Shown here piece by piece: positions 48,091 through 58,632 of a DNA stretch of 64,000 bases; the first letter of the stretch is position 1; every line of letters starts with the position of its first letter. Under the pieces are notes generated by a model. That model was given only the letters and a program-made list of their open reading frames with translations. It searched no databases and was not told the DNA's origin. Source of the DNA: Garcia nutans (Eukaryota; Streptophyta; Magnoliopsida; Malpighiales; Euphorbiaceae). The stretch spans positions 1,736,001 to 1,800,000 of the forward strand of contig CANTUV010000012.1 in the NCBI GenBank assembly GCA_947685225.1. Direction: 5' to 3'. A program made the translations under genes and the position numbers.

Positions 48091-48800
48091 TCACTTCAAG
48101 TCTTGATACATCTTGGTACTCCCAGGGTGCATAGCAAAAAGTGACTGATGTGCTTCCTCTAATATCATTCTTTTCAATTCTGCATCATCAGGAATACACA
48201 ATCTATCTCTGTACCATAGACTACCATCATCCCTCACATAAAAGTCTCGACTCTCCCCCTTTTGACGAACCAACATAATTTTCTGAATTCTCTCATCTGC
48301 CAACTGAGCCTCCCTAATATGATCCAACAAGACTGGAATCAACTGCAATTGAGCCATCAAAGCACCATCATCAGAAGATTCAAATCTAGCATGCAATGCT
48401 CTCAAGTCAACAAGTAATGAGAGCGAATAAGTAGTCAAACCTGCCAAAGACTTTCGACTCAAGGCATCAGTAACAACGATTGCCTTACCATGATGATAAT
48501 CAATCAAACAGTCGAAGTCATTAATCAACTCTAACCACCATCTCTGCCGAAGATTCAGCTCTCTCTGAACACCCAGGTATTTCAAACTCTTGTGATCCGT
48601 ATAAATGAAACACTTTTTCCCATACAAGTAATGACGCCAAATCTTCAAGGCAAAAACTATTGCTGCTAATTCCAAATCATGCGTTGGATAATTCAACTCA
48701 TGCGGTTTCAACTGTTGCGAAGCATAAGCTATGACTCTATCCTCCTGCATCAAAACACAACCTAAACCATTGTGCGAAGCATCATTGTATATCACATATA
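48091..48800 (-). pseudogene. RNase H region, Tekay/Del element (cut by a nested LTR)
   Basis: An open frame with YNDASHNGLGCVLMQ (the family has Y-C/S-DAS), IAYASQQLKPHE, DLELAAIVFALKIWRHYLYG, FIYTDHKSLKYL, RQRWWLELINDFDC, and DALSRK at the end of the domain. The start of the integrase zinc finger (HQSLFAMHPGSTKMYQDLK) follows. The frame runs upstream past 48800 to 48885 only by chance, through the nested LTR. Confidence 0.88.
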
Positions 48801-50973
48801 TGTGAGCGGGGATTTTCACCCCCACTCCCGGTGGAATGGTTCTTGCTACATCGGCACTGTTTAGGCTTGGGGCCTTAGAGAACACGGACCTAAGACCGGA
48901 GAAAATGGAGCTGCCACCCGGACAGGCCGAAAAAAAAAAGGGGTGGATGACTCAATTTCTAAGGAATTCCCAACCCCATAATGGGTTCGGAAAGTTAGGT
49001 ACGTATGGGGAAGGTGAGAAATGGCTCAGCACCCCCACAACGCTTGGTTCATTGGAACCGGCCTCCTTTACAGGTCTTAATATTATAAAATTCTTAAATA
49101 TAACAATATTATCCATATTACACACAACAATTGAAATAAAGCATCAGTATATTAAAATCAAAGCAATGTCCAAACAAAGCAAATAAATGGACACCCATCT
49201 GAAGATGGAAACATGCCCTTACATCATCCGTGTCTAAACTAAATAGGACACCCACCAAAAGGTAGAAACATATCCTTTACATTGGTCCAAAATATAAAAG
49301 CATAAATTACATAGAACTTAATTAATGAGGTACCCACAAAGTGGAAACATATCTCTTACAACATTTGGAAATCCAAAATAAATCGATAAAACTAAATAAC
49401 CATTCATCAAAAATAAATCATTCATCAAAGATATTAAACATCAATCAAAATATATTATAAACATTCATCCATGATAAATTAAATCAAGCATTGTAAATAA
49501 ATTAAAGCATATAATGAACTACATAATTAAATCTAAAAATAAAGCAAGTAAAGATACAAATTAGGGTTTACTATTTCTACTTAAAGTTCTTTAATTAACA
49601 TTTAGGGTTTTGGGATTTTAGTATTATTATTATCATTTGTTTAGGCTACTGTAAATTTTAGAAAATTAGAATGGATTAGGGTTTCATGAATCAAATTAGG
49701 GTTTAGGGGTAACATTATGAAATTAGGGTTTTAGAATAATTAAAACATTAGGTTTATAACTCTTGGTTACTGGATTATTGTTTTGGATTTACTGTATTCG
49801 ATTTGAATGTTTAGGTTTATAAGGTTTTAAGGTTTTAGGGATTAAGGTTTAGGAAAACTAGGGTTTACGTATTAGTTTTGGAGTTGAAGAAAATAGTTTA
49901 GTTTTATAAAGTAATTATGATTTTTTAGAAACTGTAAAGTGAGTTTAGAGTTTGGATATTTAACAAAACATTTGAAAATTTTGGAAAAGAATTAGAAGAA
50001 AACAGTTTAGTGTTTTTAAAAGCTTTTGGAAATATGAAAAACGATTTAAGGTTTTTGGAAACAAAAGAGTATTTTTTAGGGTTTTTGGAAATAGAAGGAA
50101 CAATTTAGGGTTTTAAGGTTTTGAAGAAATGGGTTAGGGTTCTTAAGTTTTAGAAGAAACAGAAAAGTAATTTTTAGGGTTTTTGAAAATAGAAGAAACG
50201 ATTTAAGGTTCTAAGATTTAGAAGAAATAAATTAGGGTTCTAAGATTTTTAGAATCAAAAGAAATAATTTATTAATTTTCAGTGATTGAAGCTTCTGTAA
50301 GAAAATAAAAAAAGAAATTAGAGATTCAAACCTTCGTTCGTTGGTTCCACCAAAAATTGCTTCTTGGATAGCCTTTGATAAATTGTTGATGGCTTTGCTT
50401 GATCCTCTCAAATCTGAAGTCCCAAGTTCAAAGTTCTAGTCCTAAGTTTTTCTCCCTCCAGAGTCCGATTGTTCATTCCTGTGTTTTTTTAGTGTTATTT
50501 ATAGGAAATTTAAAAGATTAATTCCAATTGTTTAAGGAAACTATAATTAATTAGGAAAAGAAAACCGAAACTAAATAGAATTTGATTTCAGAAAAAATTA
50601 CATTGGAAAAATCTCGCTGGTGAAATTTGCGAGGGCTGCGAGGAATTACGCTTGGTGAGAGCGAGAATTGGCGCGCTGGCGGGCTGCACTGCCATTTTGC
50701 CCTCAGGAAGTTCCTGCGGGTGAAATGGCTTTAGACACCTTGGGCCATTTCGCCCAGTTACTTTCGGCGACGAATTTTTTCGTCGCTGATTTTTCCGTCG
50801 TCGATTTTTATTTTTATTTATTTATTATTATTATTATTTATCATTTTTATTTTATTAAAACTTATAAAAAATAAATACTAAAATAAATATTATTTAATTA
50901 AAATAACACAAAAATTATTTTGGACTATATAAAATAAATTAGACCGGACTGGGTCAAAAATTAAGGGTCTACA
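48801..50973 (-). repeat. 3' LTR of a Tat-like Ty3/gypsy element nested in the Tekay/Del copy
   Basis: 2173 bases, TGTGAGCGGG...GGGTCTACA on plus (TGTAGACCC...CCCGCTCACA in element sense). A minus-strand PPT (AAGGGGCAAAC) abuts it at 50974-50984. ATATA at 48796-48800 is the candidate target duplication. A minus-strand TATA (CTATAAATAA) lies at about 50495-50504. The Tat-type assignment rests on the LTR style, the tandem repeat next to the PPT and an antisense exon further in. It is an inference. Confidence 0.7.
49561..50241. repeat. Dispersed telo-box motifs (TTAGGGTTT) in the Tat-like LTR
   Basis: TTAGGGTT(T/C) occurs near 49561, 49602, 49676, 49696, 49724, 50076, 50104, 50132, 50174 and 50232, with further near-matches (for example CTAGGGTTT near 49859). 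In element sense these are AAACCCTAA. Spacing is irregular, so this is not a telomere array. Confidence 0.85.
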
Positions 50974-51045
50974 GTTTGCCCCTTGCTTGAACGATCTGAG
51001 ACTTTAGTAAAAGAGAGTGAAAAGCAATAAGACTTAATTTTTCTG

Positions 51046-51116
51046 AGATGGTTGAGGTTTTGGGTTCTGGACCCGGTTTGAGTTCTGGACTCAAAAAATA
51101 ATTTTAGGTTCTGGAC
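51046..51116. repeat. Left stub of the 67-bp TTCTGGAC tandem repeat
   Basis: About one unit of the same repeat as 62579-63180, cut by the Athila insertion whose target duplication (TGGAC) is part of the repeat. Confidence 0.88.
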
Positions 51117-51312
51117 TGATATAGTGAAATTATAGTCATTGTTTTATGCAATTTTAACCTTGATTTTTAAATATTCTCCAATTGAATTTGATGATTTTTT
51201 ATTATGTGAGTTAGAATTACACTTTGTGAGCATGGAAGACAAGGCTAAAGGTTTTTGATGATTAGTAAGGCAAAATGCAAGAAAAACAAGCAAAAATGAA
51301 GGCAAATCATAG

Positions 51313-51544
51313 GCCACGGCCGTGGCATCCAAAGGCCACGACCGTGGGATTCATTTCGCCACTGTCTGAGCTAAAAACAAGAAGAAAATAAGTTTGGCAG
51401 ATTCATTTCAAAAGCCACGACCATGGCCTCCCAAGGGCCACGACCGTGGCCCACCAGGCCGACCTAGGTAGCTGAAAAGTTTAACGAAACAGGCAGAATT
51501 CACACAGGCCACGACCGTGGCACTCCAAAAGCCACGACCGTGGC
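51313..51544. repeat. Three pairs of GCCACGACCGTGGC near-palindromes in the LTR
   Basis: Units at 51313, 51335, 51414, 51437, 51508 and 51531. The first is the perfect 14-base palindrome GCCACGGCCGTGGC; the others have A or a one-base variant in the centre or end. Within each pair the centres are 22-23 bases apart, about two helical turns. The same set occurs in the 3' LTR from 61329. Confidence 0.95.
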
Positions 51545-51651
51545 AATTATTTTATGATTTGTGAGCTGCAAATGTTCAAGAAAAATTCACCAACCAAGAC
51601 TTGTTTGAACCTTTTCCAGTTTTTCTCCACTAAAGAAGTTTCCAAGCACTC

Positions 51652-51659
51652 TATATAAA
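51652..51659 (+). promoter_or_regulatory. LTR TATA box of the Athila element
   Basis: TATATAAA about 110 bases after the last palindrome, identical in the 3' LTR (61668-61675). Confidence 0.8.
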
Positions 51660-52563
51660 CACATTTGATCCAAGGATTCAAGAGAGCATGCATGAAGAGA
51701 ATGTGTAATAGATTAGATTAGTTTCATCCAAATAAAATTAGTATAGAAGTGTAAAATTCTGTTTCAAGGAGGAGCTCAAGATCCAAGTCAAGATCTTCTT
51801 CAAAGAAATAGAGTTTGATCTTTCTTGTTCCTTTTAAATTATGTTTTCATTTACCATTTTGAATAATTGTAATGTTTTTATTTCAATAATGAAGAACTAA
51901 TCCTTTTTAGGGTTGGTCCCTTTAATTGAATTTATCATGGAGCTATAAATGTCTAATTGGTTAATTTAGTTATCCTTTGATTATTTTGTTGTCTTTAATC
52001 TTAATGCTTTGATTATTTGGCCAATGATTAATTGATTTGAATTGTTGTGTGATGAAGCGAGAGTGGAAGCATGACATTAGTCCACGGAGATAACAATCTT
52101 AAGTAAGTTTCTCACTTAGAGATAAGGTTAAACCCTTAAGAGGTTGATTCAAGATTCTCATAAAACTTAATGAATTGATTTAATTATTTATGATCACGAG
52201 AGTAGACATAAGGATTAAGTCAATATTAGTTCTAGTACTTGAGAGAGACTTGAGCTTGATTTAGGAGAATCTAACCATTAATTGAAAGGAAAACTGAATT
52301 AAATCGATATCTTAGAAAATCCATGATAAATCAATAAAGGTGACTAAACCCTAAGTTTTAATCATAAGAAATTTATTCTTAATTTATTGTCATTTTAGCT
52401 AGTTAAATCATAAATTAAATTTGATTATCCAAATATTAATCGGTTTAATTGTTTGGTACTTAGAATTAACCTCCTCGTGGGAACGATACTCTACTCATCA
52501 TTATATTACTTGTTAACGATCTGTGCACTTGCAGATAGTGAGGCTGAGTCCGCAACAAGTTTT

Positions 52564-52581
52564 TGGCGCCGTTGCCGGGGA
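52564..52581 (+). other. tRNA-Asp primer-binding site of the Athila element
   Basis: TGGCGCCGTTGCCGGGGA, the tRNA-Asp complement usual for Athila and Tat elements, six bases inside the 5' LTR. Confidence 0.92.
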
Positions 52582-52668
52582 TGGATATATTCTGATATTG
52601 ATAATATTAAACTGTTATTACTTTGGATTTTTACTTTTCTGCATTTTTTTTTAAATTTCCAGGGTTAC

Positions 52669-54222
52669 ATGCGTAGCAATTCAAATACTCAACTTGTACC
52701 CTATAATCCTGAAATTGAGAGATTTTGTAGAAAACAAAACAAGGAAAGAAGAGAAAGACAAAGAGGAGAAGGAACTTCAACTGAACTCCATTTAGAAGAA
52801 GAAGCATTTTCTGCAAAAGAAGAAGAAGAAATCATGGGAGATCCACAAAACATGACCTTGAAACAATATGCTATGCCATCTGCTCACCCAAGATCTAGCA
52901 TAGTCAAACCTCCGGTGCAAGCCAACACATTTGATCTAAAACCAGCACTTATTAATTTAATTCAGCAATCTGTTTTTCATGGCTTACCACATGAGGATGC
53001 TTATGCTCATATTTCAAATTTTTTAGAAATGTGTGATACATTTAAAATTAACGGTGTATCTGATGATGCTATTAGGTTGCGACTTTTCCCAGTCTCGTTA
53101 AGAGATCAAGCAAAAGATTGGCTCATTTCGAAGGCACCAGGTACATTCTCCACTTGGGATCAATTAGCCGCTGCATTTTTGGAAAAATATTTTCCACCTG
53201 CAAAGACGGCTAAATTAAGGAATGATATCACAAGTTTCATTCAACAAGATGGGGAGAGCTTATATGAAGCTTGGGAACGGTTCAAGAATTTGCAAAGAAA
53301 ATGTGCCCACCATGGAGTCCCAGAATGGCTTTTAATTCAAACCTTTTATAATGGACTTCATCCAAATATTAAGGGGATGATTGATGCAGCAGCAGGAGGT
53401 GCTCTAATGAACAAAGCTCCTTCTGAAGCAACTGATTTAATCGAAGAAATGGCTGCAAATAATTATCATTGGACTTCAGAACGAGGTATGCAAAAAAAAG
53501 TTGCAGGTTTACATGAGATTGACAATTTTTCTTTACTTGCAGCTAAAGTGGATACAATCGCCAAGAAATTGGAGCATGTCAATTTATCATCCACATCATC
53601 TCAAAGTTGTGAAGGATGTGGAGGTAGCCATGATGTAGCTGATTGCAAGATAATGGAGCACGTCCAGTTTGTGGGGAATCAAAATAGAGGTCCAACTTTC
53701 CCACAAGGAAACACTTACAACCCCACATGGAGAAATCACCCTAATTTGGCATGGGGAAATCAAGGCAGTCAAAAAGCACCATATCAACCACAATACATGA
53801 AAAATCAAAATCAAGGCTTCCATCCTCCTAAAAAGCCATCATATGAAGTAGCATTGGAAAAATTCATTGGAGCAACATCGCAAAGATTTGATAGAATGGA
53901 AAAGCAACATGAAAGACTTGAGCAAAAAATTGAACTTCTATCAACTCAAAACAGAAGCCTTGAAACACAGATAGGTCAAATGGCAAGTTCTCTCCATAAC
54001 CGAAATCAAGGAGCTCTTCCAAGTCAGACAGAAATCAATCCAAGAGAGCATTGCAAGGCTGTGACCTTAAGGAGTGGATTGCAACTAGATGATCCTTCAC
54101 CAACCCAAATCCCAAAATTGGTAAAGGAAAAAGAAGAAGAAGTCAATGAGAAGGAAATACCAAAAGAAACACTCAAACCATATGTTCCTCAAATTCCTTT
54201 TCCTCAAAGACTTAAAAAGTAA
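52669..54222 (+). CDS. Athila gag
   Basis: I start gag at the ATG 52669 because it follows a pyrimidine-rich tract ending in CAG and is the position matched by the gag starts of the older Athila-like fragment. The upstream part of the open frame lies in LTR and PBS. It encodes about 517 residues: a retrotransposon gag domain (FLEMCDTFKINGVSDDAIRLRLFPVSLRDQAKDWL, then LAAAFLEKYFPPAKTAKLRNDITSF), a zinc knuckle C-E-G-C-x4-H-x4-C at about 53608-53646, a coiled-coil-like stretch (RFDRMEKQHERLEQKIELLSTQNRSLETQIGQM) and a charged tail. A TAA at 54220-54222 separates it from the in-frame protease. Gag forms the particle that packages the RNA. Confidence 0.9.
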   Translation: MRSNSNTQLVPYNPEIERFCRKQNKERRERQRGEGTSTELHLEEEAFSAKEEEEIMGDPQNMTLKQYAMPSAHPRSSIVKPPVQANTFDLKPALINLIQQSVFHGLPHEDAYAHISNFLEMCDTFKINGVSDDAIRLRLFPVSLRDQAKDWLISKAPGTFSTWDQLAAAFLEKYFPPAKTAKLRNDITSFIQQDGESLYEAWERFKNLQRKCAHHGVPEWLLIQTFYNGLHPNIKGMIDAAAGGALMNKAPSEATDLIEEMAANNYHWTSERGMQKKVAGLHEIDNFSLLAAKVDTIAKKLEHVNLSSTSSQSCEGCGGSHDVADCKIMEHVQFVGNQNRGPTFPQGNTYNPTWRNHPNLAWGNQGSQKAPYQPQYMKNQNQGFHPPKKPSYEVALEKFIGATSQRFDRMEKQHERLEQKIELLSTQNRSLETQIGQMASSLHNRNQGALPSQTEINPREHCKAVTLRSGLQLDDPSPTQIPKLVKEKEEEVNEKEIPKETLKPYVPQIPFPQRLKK

Positions 54223-54888
54223 AAATTAGATAAGCAGTATGAAAAATTTTTAGAAGTATTTAAACAACTTCACATTAATATTCCTTTTGCAGAAGCTCTT
54301 GCACAAATGCCAACTTATGTGAAGTTTCTTAAAGAACTGCTATCCAATAAAAGGAAAGTGGAGGATAATGCAAAAATTGCATTAACAGAAGAATGTAGTG
54401 CGGTGATCCAAAACAAGCTTCCATCAAAGTTAAAAGATCCATGGAGTTTTTCTATACCTTGCACCATTGGTGAAGTTGATTTTCATAAAGCATTATGTGA
54501 TTTAGGAGCTAGTGTGAGTCTAATGCCTAGTTCTATTTGCAGGAAACTTGGCTTCACACAATTACAACCAACAAAAATGCCTCTTCAATTGGCTGATCGA
54601 TCCATAAAATATCCTATTGGCATAGTTGAAGATGTACTTGTGAAAGTAGATAAACTTTACATTCCAGTAGATTTTGTAATTCTGGAAATGGATGAAGATA
54701 TCGAAATTCCTCTCATTTTAGGAAGGCCATTTTTAGCTACAGCTGGAGCCATGATAGATGTTCGAGGGGGAAAACTTACTCTCCAAGTAGGAGAAGAGAA
54801 AGTGGAATTTAACTTGACAAAAGCAGCAAAACATCCAGCAATTCTTGATTATTGTTTTCTAATTGATATTATAGATGAATGTGTGTAG
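54223..54888 (+). pseudogene. Athila protease segment
   Basis: It continues the gag frame after the TAA at 54220. Blocks: QLHINIPFAEAL, MPTYVKFLKELLSNKRK, LTEECSAVIQNKLP, then the aspartic protease site CDLGASVSLMPSS (54496-54534; D-L-G is usual in Athila) and LILGRPFLATAGAMIDV. A TAG at 54886-54888 ends the frame, and coding resumes at about 54904 in the same frame. The nonsense codons prevent a normal gag-pol product. Confidence 0.88.
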
Positions 54889-54903
54889 GAAATAGGTAAC
54901 CGA

Positions 54904-56839
54904 ATGCATGATGATCCTTTGGAAATATGTCTTGCACAACGATCAACATTTGAAGAGGAAAACAAAGAGATAGCCATTGATGTTTTATCATTTCAACAAA
55001 ATCCACTCATGTACTTTCAAAGATTCGAACCTCTTGAAAAAGGTAAAACTTTACCACTACCATCCATTGATAGGGCACCGGAATTAGAGTTGAAACCTCT
55101 TCCAAATCATCTCAGGTATGCATATCTTGAAACAAACAATTTGTTGCCTATTATTGTCAGTGCTAATTTATCTAAAGATCAATTAAGTCAAACCTTGAAT
55201 TTAATTAGACAATATAAAAAAGCTATAGGTTGGACTATATCTGATATTAAGGGAATTAGCCCTTCAATTTGTATGCATAGGATATTGTTGGAAGAAAATT
55301 CTAAACCTGTGATAGACCAACAAAGAAGATTAAATCCAAATATGAAGGAGGTAGTAAAAGCAGAAATAACTAAGCTTTTTAGATGCAGGAATTATTTATC
55401 CCATTTCTGATAGCTCGTGGGTAAGTCCTATACATGTGGTTCCAAAGAAAGGATGGATGACAGTTATAACAAATGAAAATAATGAATTGATCCCTTCAAG
55501 AACAGTCACTGGATGGCGAGTTTGCATAGATTATAGGAAGTTGAATAAAGCTACCCGAAAGGATCATTTTCCGTTACCATTCATTGATCAAATGTTGGAA
55601 AGACTTGCAGGAAATGCCTATTTTTGTTTATTGGATGGTTATTCAGGATATTTTCAAATTCCTATAGCACCAGAAGATCAAGAGAAAACTACATTCACAT
55701 GTCCTTATGGCACTTTTGCCTATCGGAGAATGCCTTTTGGATTGTGCAATGCACCAGCAACCTTCCAACGATGCATGATGGCCATATTTTCTGATGTTGT
55801 AGAATCAATGGTTGAAATTTTTATGGATGATTTTACAGTTTATGGTTCAACTTTTGATGATTGTTTACAACATTTGGAACAGGTACTGAAAAGGTGTGAA
55901 GAAACTAACCTTGTCCTCAACTGGGAAAAATGCCACTTTATGGTAGAAGAAGGAATTATACTTGGACATAAGGTTTCAAAAGAAGGAATTGAAGTAGATA
56001 GAGCAAAAGTGGAAGTCATCGAAAAATTACCACCGCCAACCAACGTGAAAGGAGCTCGAAGTTTTTTAGGACATGCAGGGTTTTACAGACGTTTTATAAA
56101 AGATTTTTCAAAAATTACTAAACCTTTGTGTGAATTATTAAATAAGGATGTTGTTTTTAATTTTTCTAATGAATGTTCAATTGCCTTTAACAGGTTAAAA
56201 GCAGCACTCACGACAACTCCTATTATATCACCACCAGATTGGTCTTTGCCATTTGAACTTATGTGTGATGCCAGTGATTACGTAATTGGGGCAGTTTTGA
56301 GTCAAAGAAAGGATAAGAAAAATCATGTCATCTACTACGCAAGCCGAACCCTTGATGATACTCAAATCAATTATGCCACTACAGAAAAGGAAATGCTTGC
56401 CATAGTATTTGCATTGGATAAATTTCGATCTTATCTTTTAGGTTACAAAGTTATTGTTCATACTGACCATGCAGCTATCAGGTATCTCATGAACAAGAAG
56501 GAAGCTAAACCAAGACTGATTAGATGGATTTTGCTCTTCCAAGAATTCGATCTTGAAATTAGAGATAAAAAAGGAGCTGAGAATCTTGTAGCAGATCACC
56601 TATCCAGAACAGAGAAGCAAGCGACTCAGAATATTTTGCCTATTAATGAATCATTCCCTGATGAACAATTGTTTTCCATTAAACATTACATCCCTTGGTA
56701 TGCTGATTTTGTGAATTATTTGGCAGGTGGAGTCCTTCCATCAAAATTGACTTATGCTCAACGAAAGAAATTCTTTCTGATGTTAAACATTACATATGGG
56801 AGGAACCATTATTGTTTAAACATTGTGGGGATGGAATGA
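54904..56839 (+). pseudogene. Athila reverse transcriptase and RNase H
   Basis: 54904-55410 leads into RT, and a one-base gain in the T run at about 55375-55381 shifts the frame. 55436-56839 then holds RT and RNase H. RT: WRVCIDYRKLNKATRKDHFPL, FCLLDGYSGYFQIPI (first catalytic Asp), YRRMPFGLCNAPATFQRCM, and FMDDFTVYG (the FMDD form of Y/F-x-DD common in Athila). RNase H: LMCDASDYVIGAVLSQ, VIYYASRTL, EKEMLAIVFALDKFRSYL, HTDHAAIRYL and ADHLSR. A one-base loss near 56780 shifts the frame before integrase. Confidence 0.9.
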
Positions 56840-57972
56840 TTCGTAGGTGTGTTCCAGAAGAAGAAATGAAGAGTATTTTACAATTCTGCCATTCGAAAGA
56901 ATGTGGGGGACATTTTGGTACGTCTAAGACAATTGCTAAGATTTGGCAATCTGGATTCTTCTGGCCAAGTATGTATAAGGATGCCAAAAATTTTGTTCAA
57001 TCATGTGATAGATGCCAAAGGGTAGGTAATATTTCAAAAAGACAAGATATGCCACTTAACTCCATTTTAGAAGTTGAATTGTTTGATGTTTGGGGAATTG
57101 ATTTTATGGGACCATTTCCACCATCATTTAATAATCAATACATTTTAGTGGCTGTAGATTATGTTTCAAAGTGGGTAGAAGCAATAGCTAGTCCAACAAA
57201 TGATTCTAAGGTTATGACCAGATTTGTAAAGAAAAATATTTTCACTAGATTTGGAGTTCCTAGGGCCATAATTAGTGATGGGGGTACTCATTTTTGCAAT
57301 AAGACTTTTGAATCTATCCTTAGGAAATATGGAGTACAACATAAGGTGACAACACCTTATCACCCTCAAACTAGTGGACAAGTGGAGATTTCTAATAGGG
57401 AACTTAAGTGGATCTTAGAGAAAACTGTTAGCACTTCAAGGAAAGATTGGTCAATCAAGTTAGATGATGCTCTTTGAGCTTATAGAATAGCGTTTAAGTC
57501 TCCGATCGGTATGTCACCATATAGACTTGTCTTTGGAAAAGCGTGTCATTTACCGGTTGAGCTAGAACATAGGGCATATTGGGCTATTAAGCAATTGAAC
57601 ATGGATTGGAATAAGGCAGGACAAAAGCAACTTTTGCAATTGAGTGAATTAGATGAGATTAGGTTTCAAGCTTATGAGAATGCTAAAATTTATAAAGAAA
57701 GAACAAAGTCATGGCATGATAGATTTATCAATTTTAAGCAATTTCATGAAGGACAGAAAGTTTTGTTATATAACTCAAGATTAAGACTCTTTCCTGGAAA
57801 GCTTAAATCTCATTGGTCTGGACCCTTTACAATTGTCAAGGTCTATCCTTACGGTGCATGTGATATTCAAAATCAAAAGGGAGAGATCTTCAAGATTAAT
57901 GGACAACGACTGAAACCTTATTTCATTGGTGATCCGATAGATGCTGGAGCCATCTATCATTTCAACTCATAA
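56812..57972 (+). pseudogene. Athila integrase
   Basis: 56812-57477 has the HHCC zinc finger (H-x-GGHFG, then CDRCQR), the catalytic D (WGIDFMGPFPPS), the second D (AIISDGGTHFCNK) and the E region (PYHPQTSGQVEISNRELKWILEKT). A TGA at 57475-57477 replaces a sense codon within the conserved DAL-AYR block. The frame continues to 57972 with MSPYRLVFGKACHLPVELEH and a C-terminal LKSHWSGPFTIVKVYPYGA module. All catalytic residues are present; only the nonsense codon and the upstream frameshift break it. Confidence 0.9.
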
Positions 57973-58159
57973 GTATCCACACAAGTCAATGTCGAGCTAT
58001 CGACGATAAATTTAGCGCTTTTTGGGAGGCAAGCCAATTCTTTTCCTTTGTGTTCTTTTTGATTAATTTTTCATTTCAACTTTTTAATAGATTGTGTTTA
58101 AATTTTGTTTTGAAGGTGATCACCAGTGCATATACACAAGAAATGGAAGGAAATCAGAT

Positions 58160-58471
58160 GCCACGACCGTGGCCATCCATTCCCAGGGCTGTGGGATTCA
58201 ATTTGAAACTGTAAAAATTGAAACGGAGGAAAAATTTTGATAAAACAGCAAGAAATCATATGCCACGGCCGTGGCCTCCCAATGGCCACGACCGTGGGAT
58301 CTAAAACACGGCTGCCACAATTTCATTCTCAAAGAAACCAAGGAGGCAGAAGTGAAACCAATGCCACGACCGTGGCATCCCAAGGGCCACGACCGTGGCC
58401 TCCCATGCAAACAGCCTTTGACCAGTCAAACCAAGGCCACGACCGTGGCACTTACAGGCCACGACCGTGGC
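58160..58471. repeat. Internal block of four palindrome pairs, homologous to the LTR
   Basis: GCCACGACCGTGGC-type units at 58160, 58182 (degenerate), 58262, 58285, 58363, 58386, 58436 and 58458, again in pairs 22-23 bases apart. Flanking words match the LTR (GGAAATCAGATG before the first, GTGGGATTCA after the second). So a piece of LTR promoter DNA, or a common ancestor of it, sits between integrase and the 3' ORF. Confidence 0.9.
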
Positions 58472-58482
58472 ATCCTAGGAAC

Positions 58483-58490
58483 TATATAAA
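58483..58490 (+). promoter_or_regulatory. Putative internal promoter TATA box ahead of the 3' ORF
   Basis: TATATAAA, identical to the LTR TATA, lies 12 bases after the last internal palindrome and 143 bases before the ATG at 58633. The arrangement repeats that of the LTR and suggests an independent transcript for the 3' ORF. Activity is inferred. Confidence 0.6.
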
Positions 58491-58632
58491 CATCTCATTT
58501 TCTCTCTTTCTTTACCCTGGCCGCCCAAAATTTGAAAGCCACGTCCAAAACCTCTCAACCCACGCCCTAAACTTCAAATTTTCATTCAATTTTCTTCACT
58601 TCTTCTATATTTTCATCAAATTAAACACAAAA

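Larger units (their letters stand above)
44665..48800 (-). mobile_element. Tekay/Del chromovirus, 3' part (interrupted at 48800)
   Basis: On the minus strand: RNase H, integrase, integrase C-terminus with chromodomain-like tail, PPT, 3' LTR. At 48800 the sequence breaks inside the start of RNase H, where another LTR (48801) begins. The remaining 5' part (RT, protease, gag, 5' LTR) is not in the window and should lie to the right, past the nested elements. Confidence 0.85.
51117..52557 (+). repeat. 5' LTR of the Athila element
   Basis: TGATATAGTG...CCGCAACA, 1441 bases. It carries three palindrome pairs at 51313-51544 and a TATA box at 51652-51659. The predicted transcript start is about 51685. 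Confidence 0.95.

Noticed and set aside
48801..48885. Extended N-terminus of the Tekay/Del RNase H frame
   Set aside because: It runs into the nested Tat-like LTR by chance. The element ends at 48800.
49561..50241. Interstitial telomere array
   Set aside because: The TTAGGGTTT words are irregularly spaced and not head-to-tail, so they are dispersed telo-boxes.
51144..51332. 62-codon minus-strand ORF repeated at 61160-61348
   Set aside because: It is duplicated only because it lies in the two LTRs of the same Athila element, with no motif.
51313..51544. Regularly spaced palindromic repeats that might be taken for a CRISPR array
   Set aside because: The units are 14 bases in pairs 22-23 bases apart, lie in an LTR of a plant retrotransposon and have no unique spacers or cas genes.
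58237..58632. N-terminal extension of the Athila 3' ORF to 58237
   Set aside because: It translates the palindrome/TATA block, which is promoter-like DNA, and the ATG at 58633 is the natural start.
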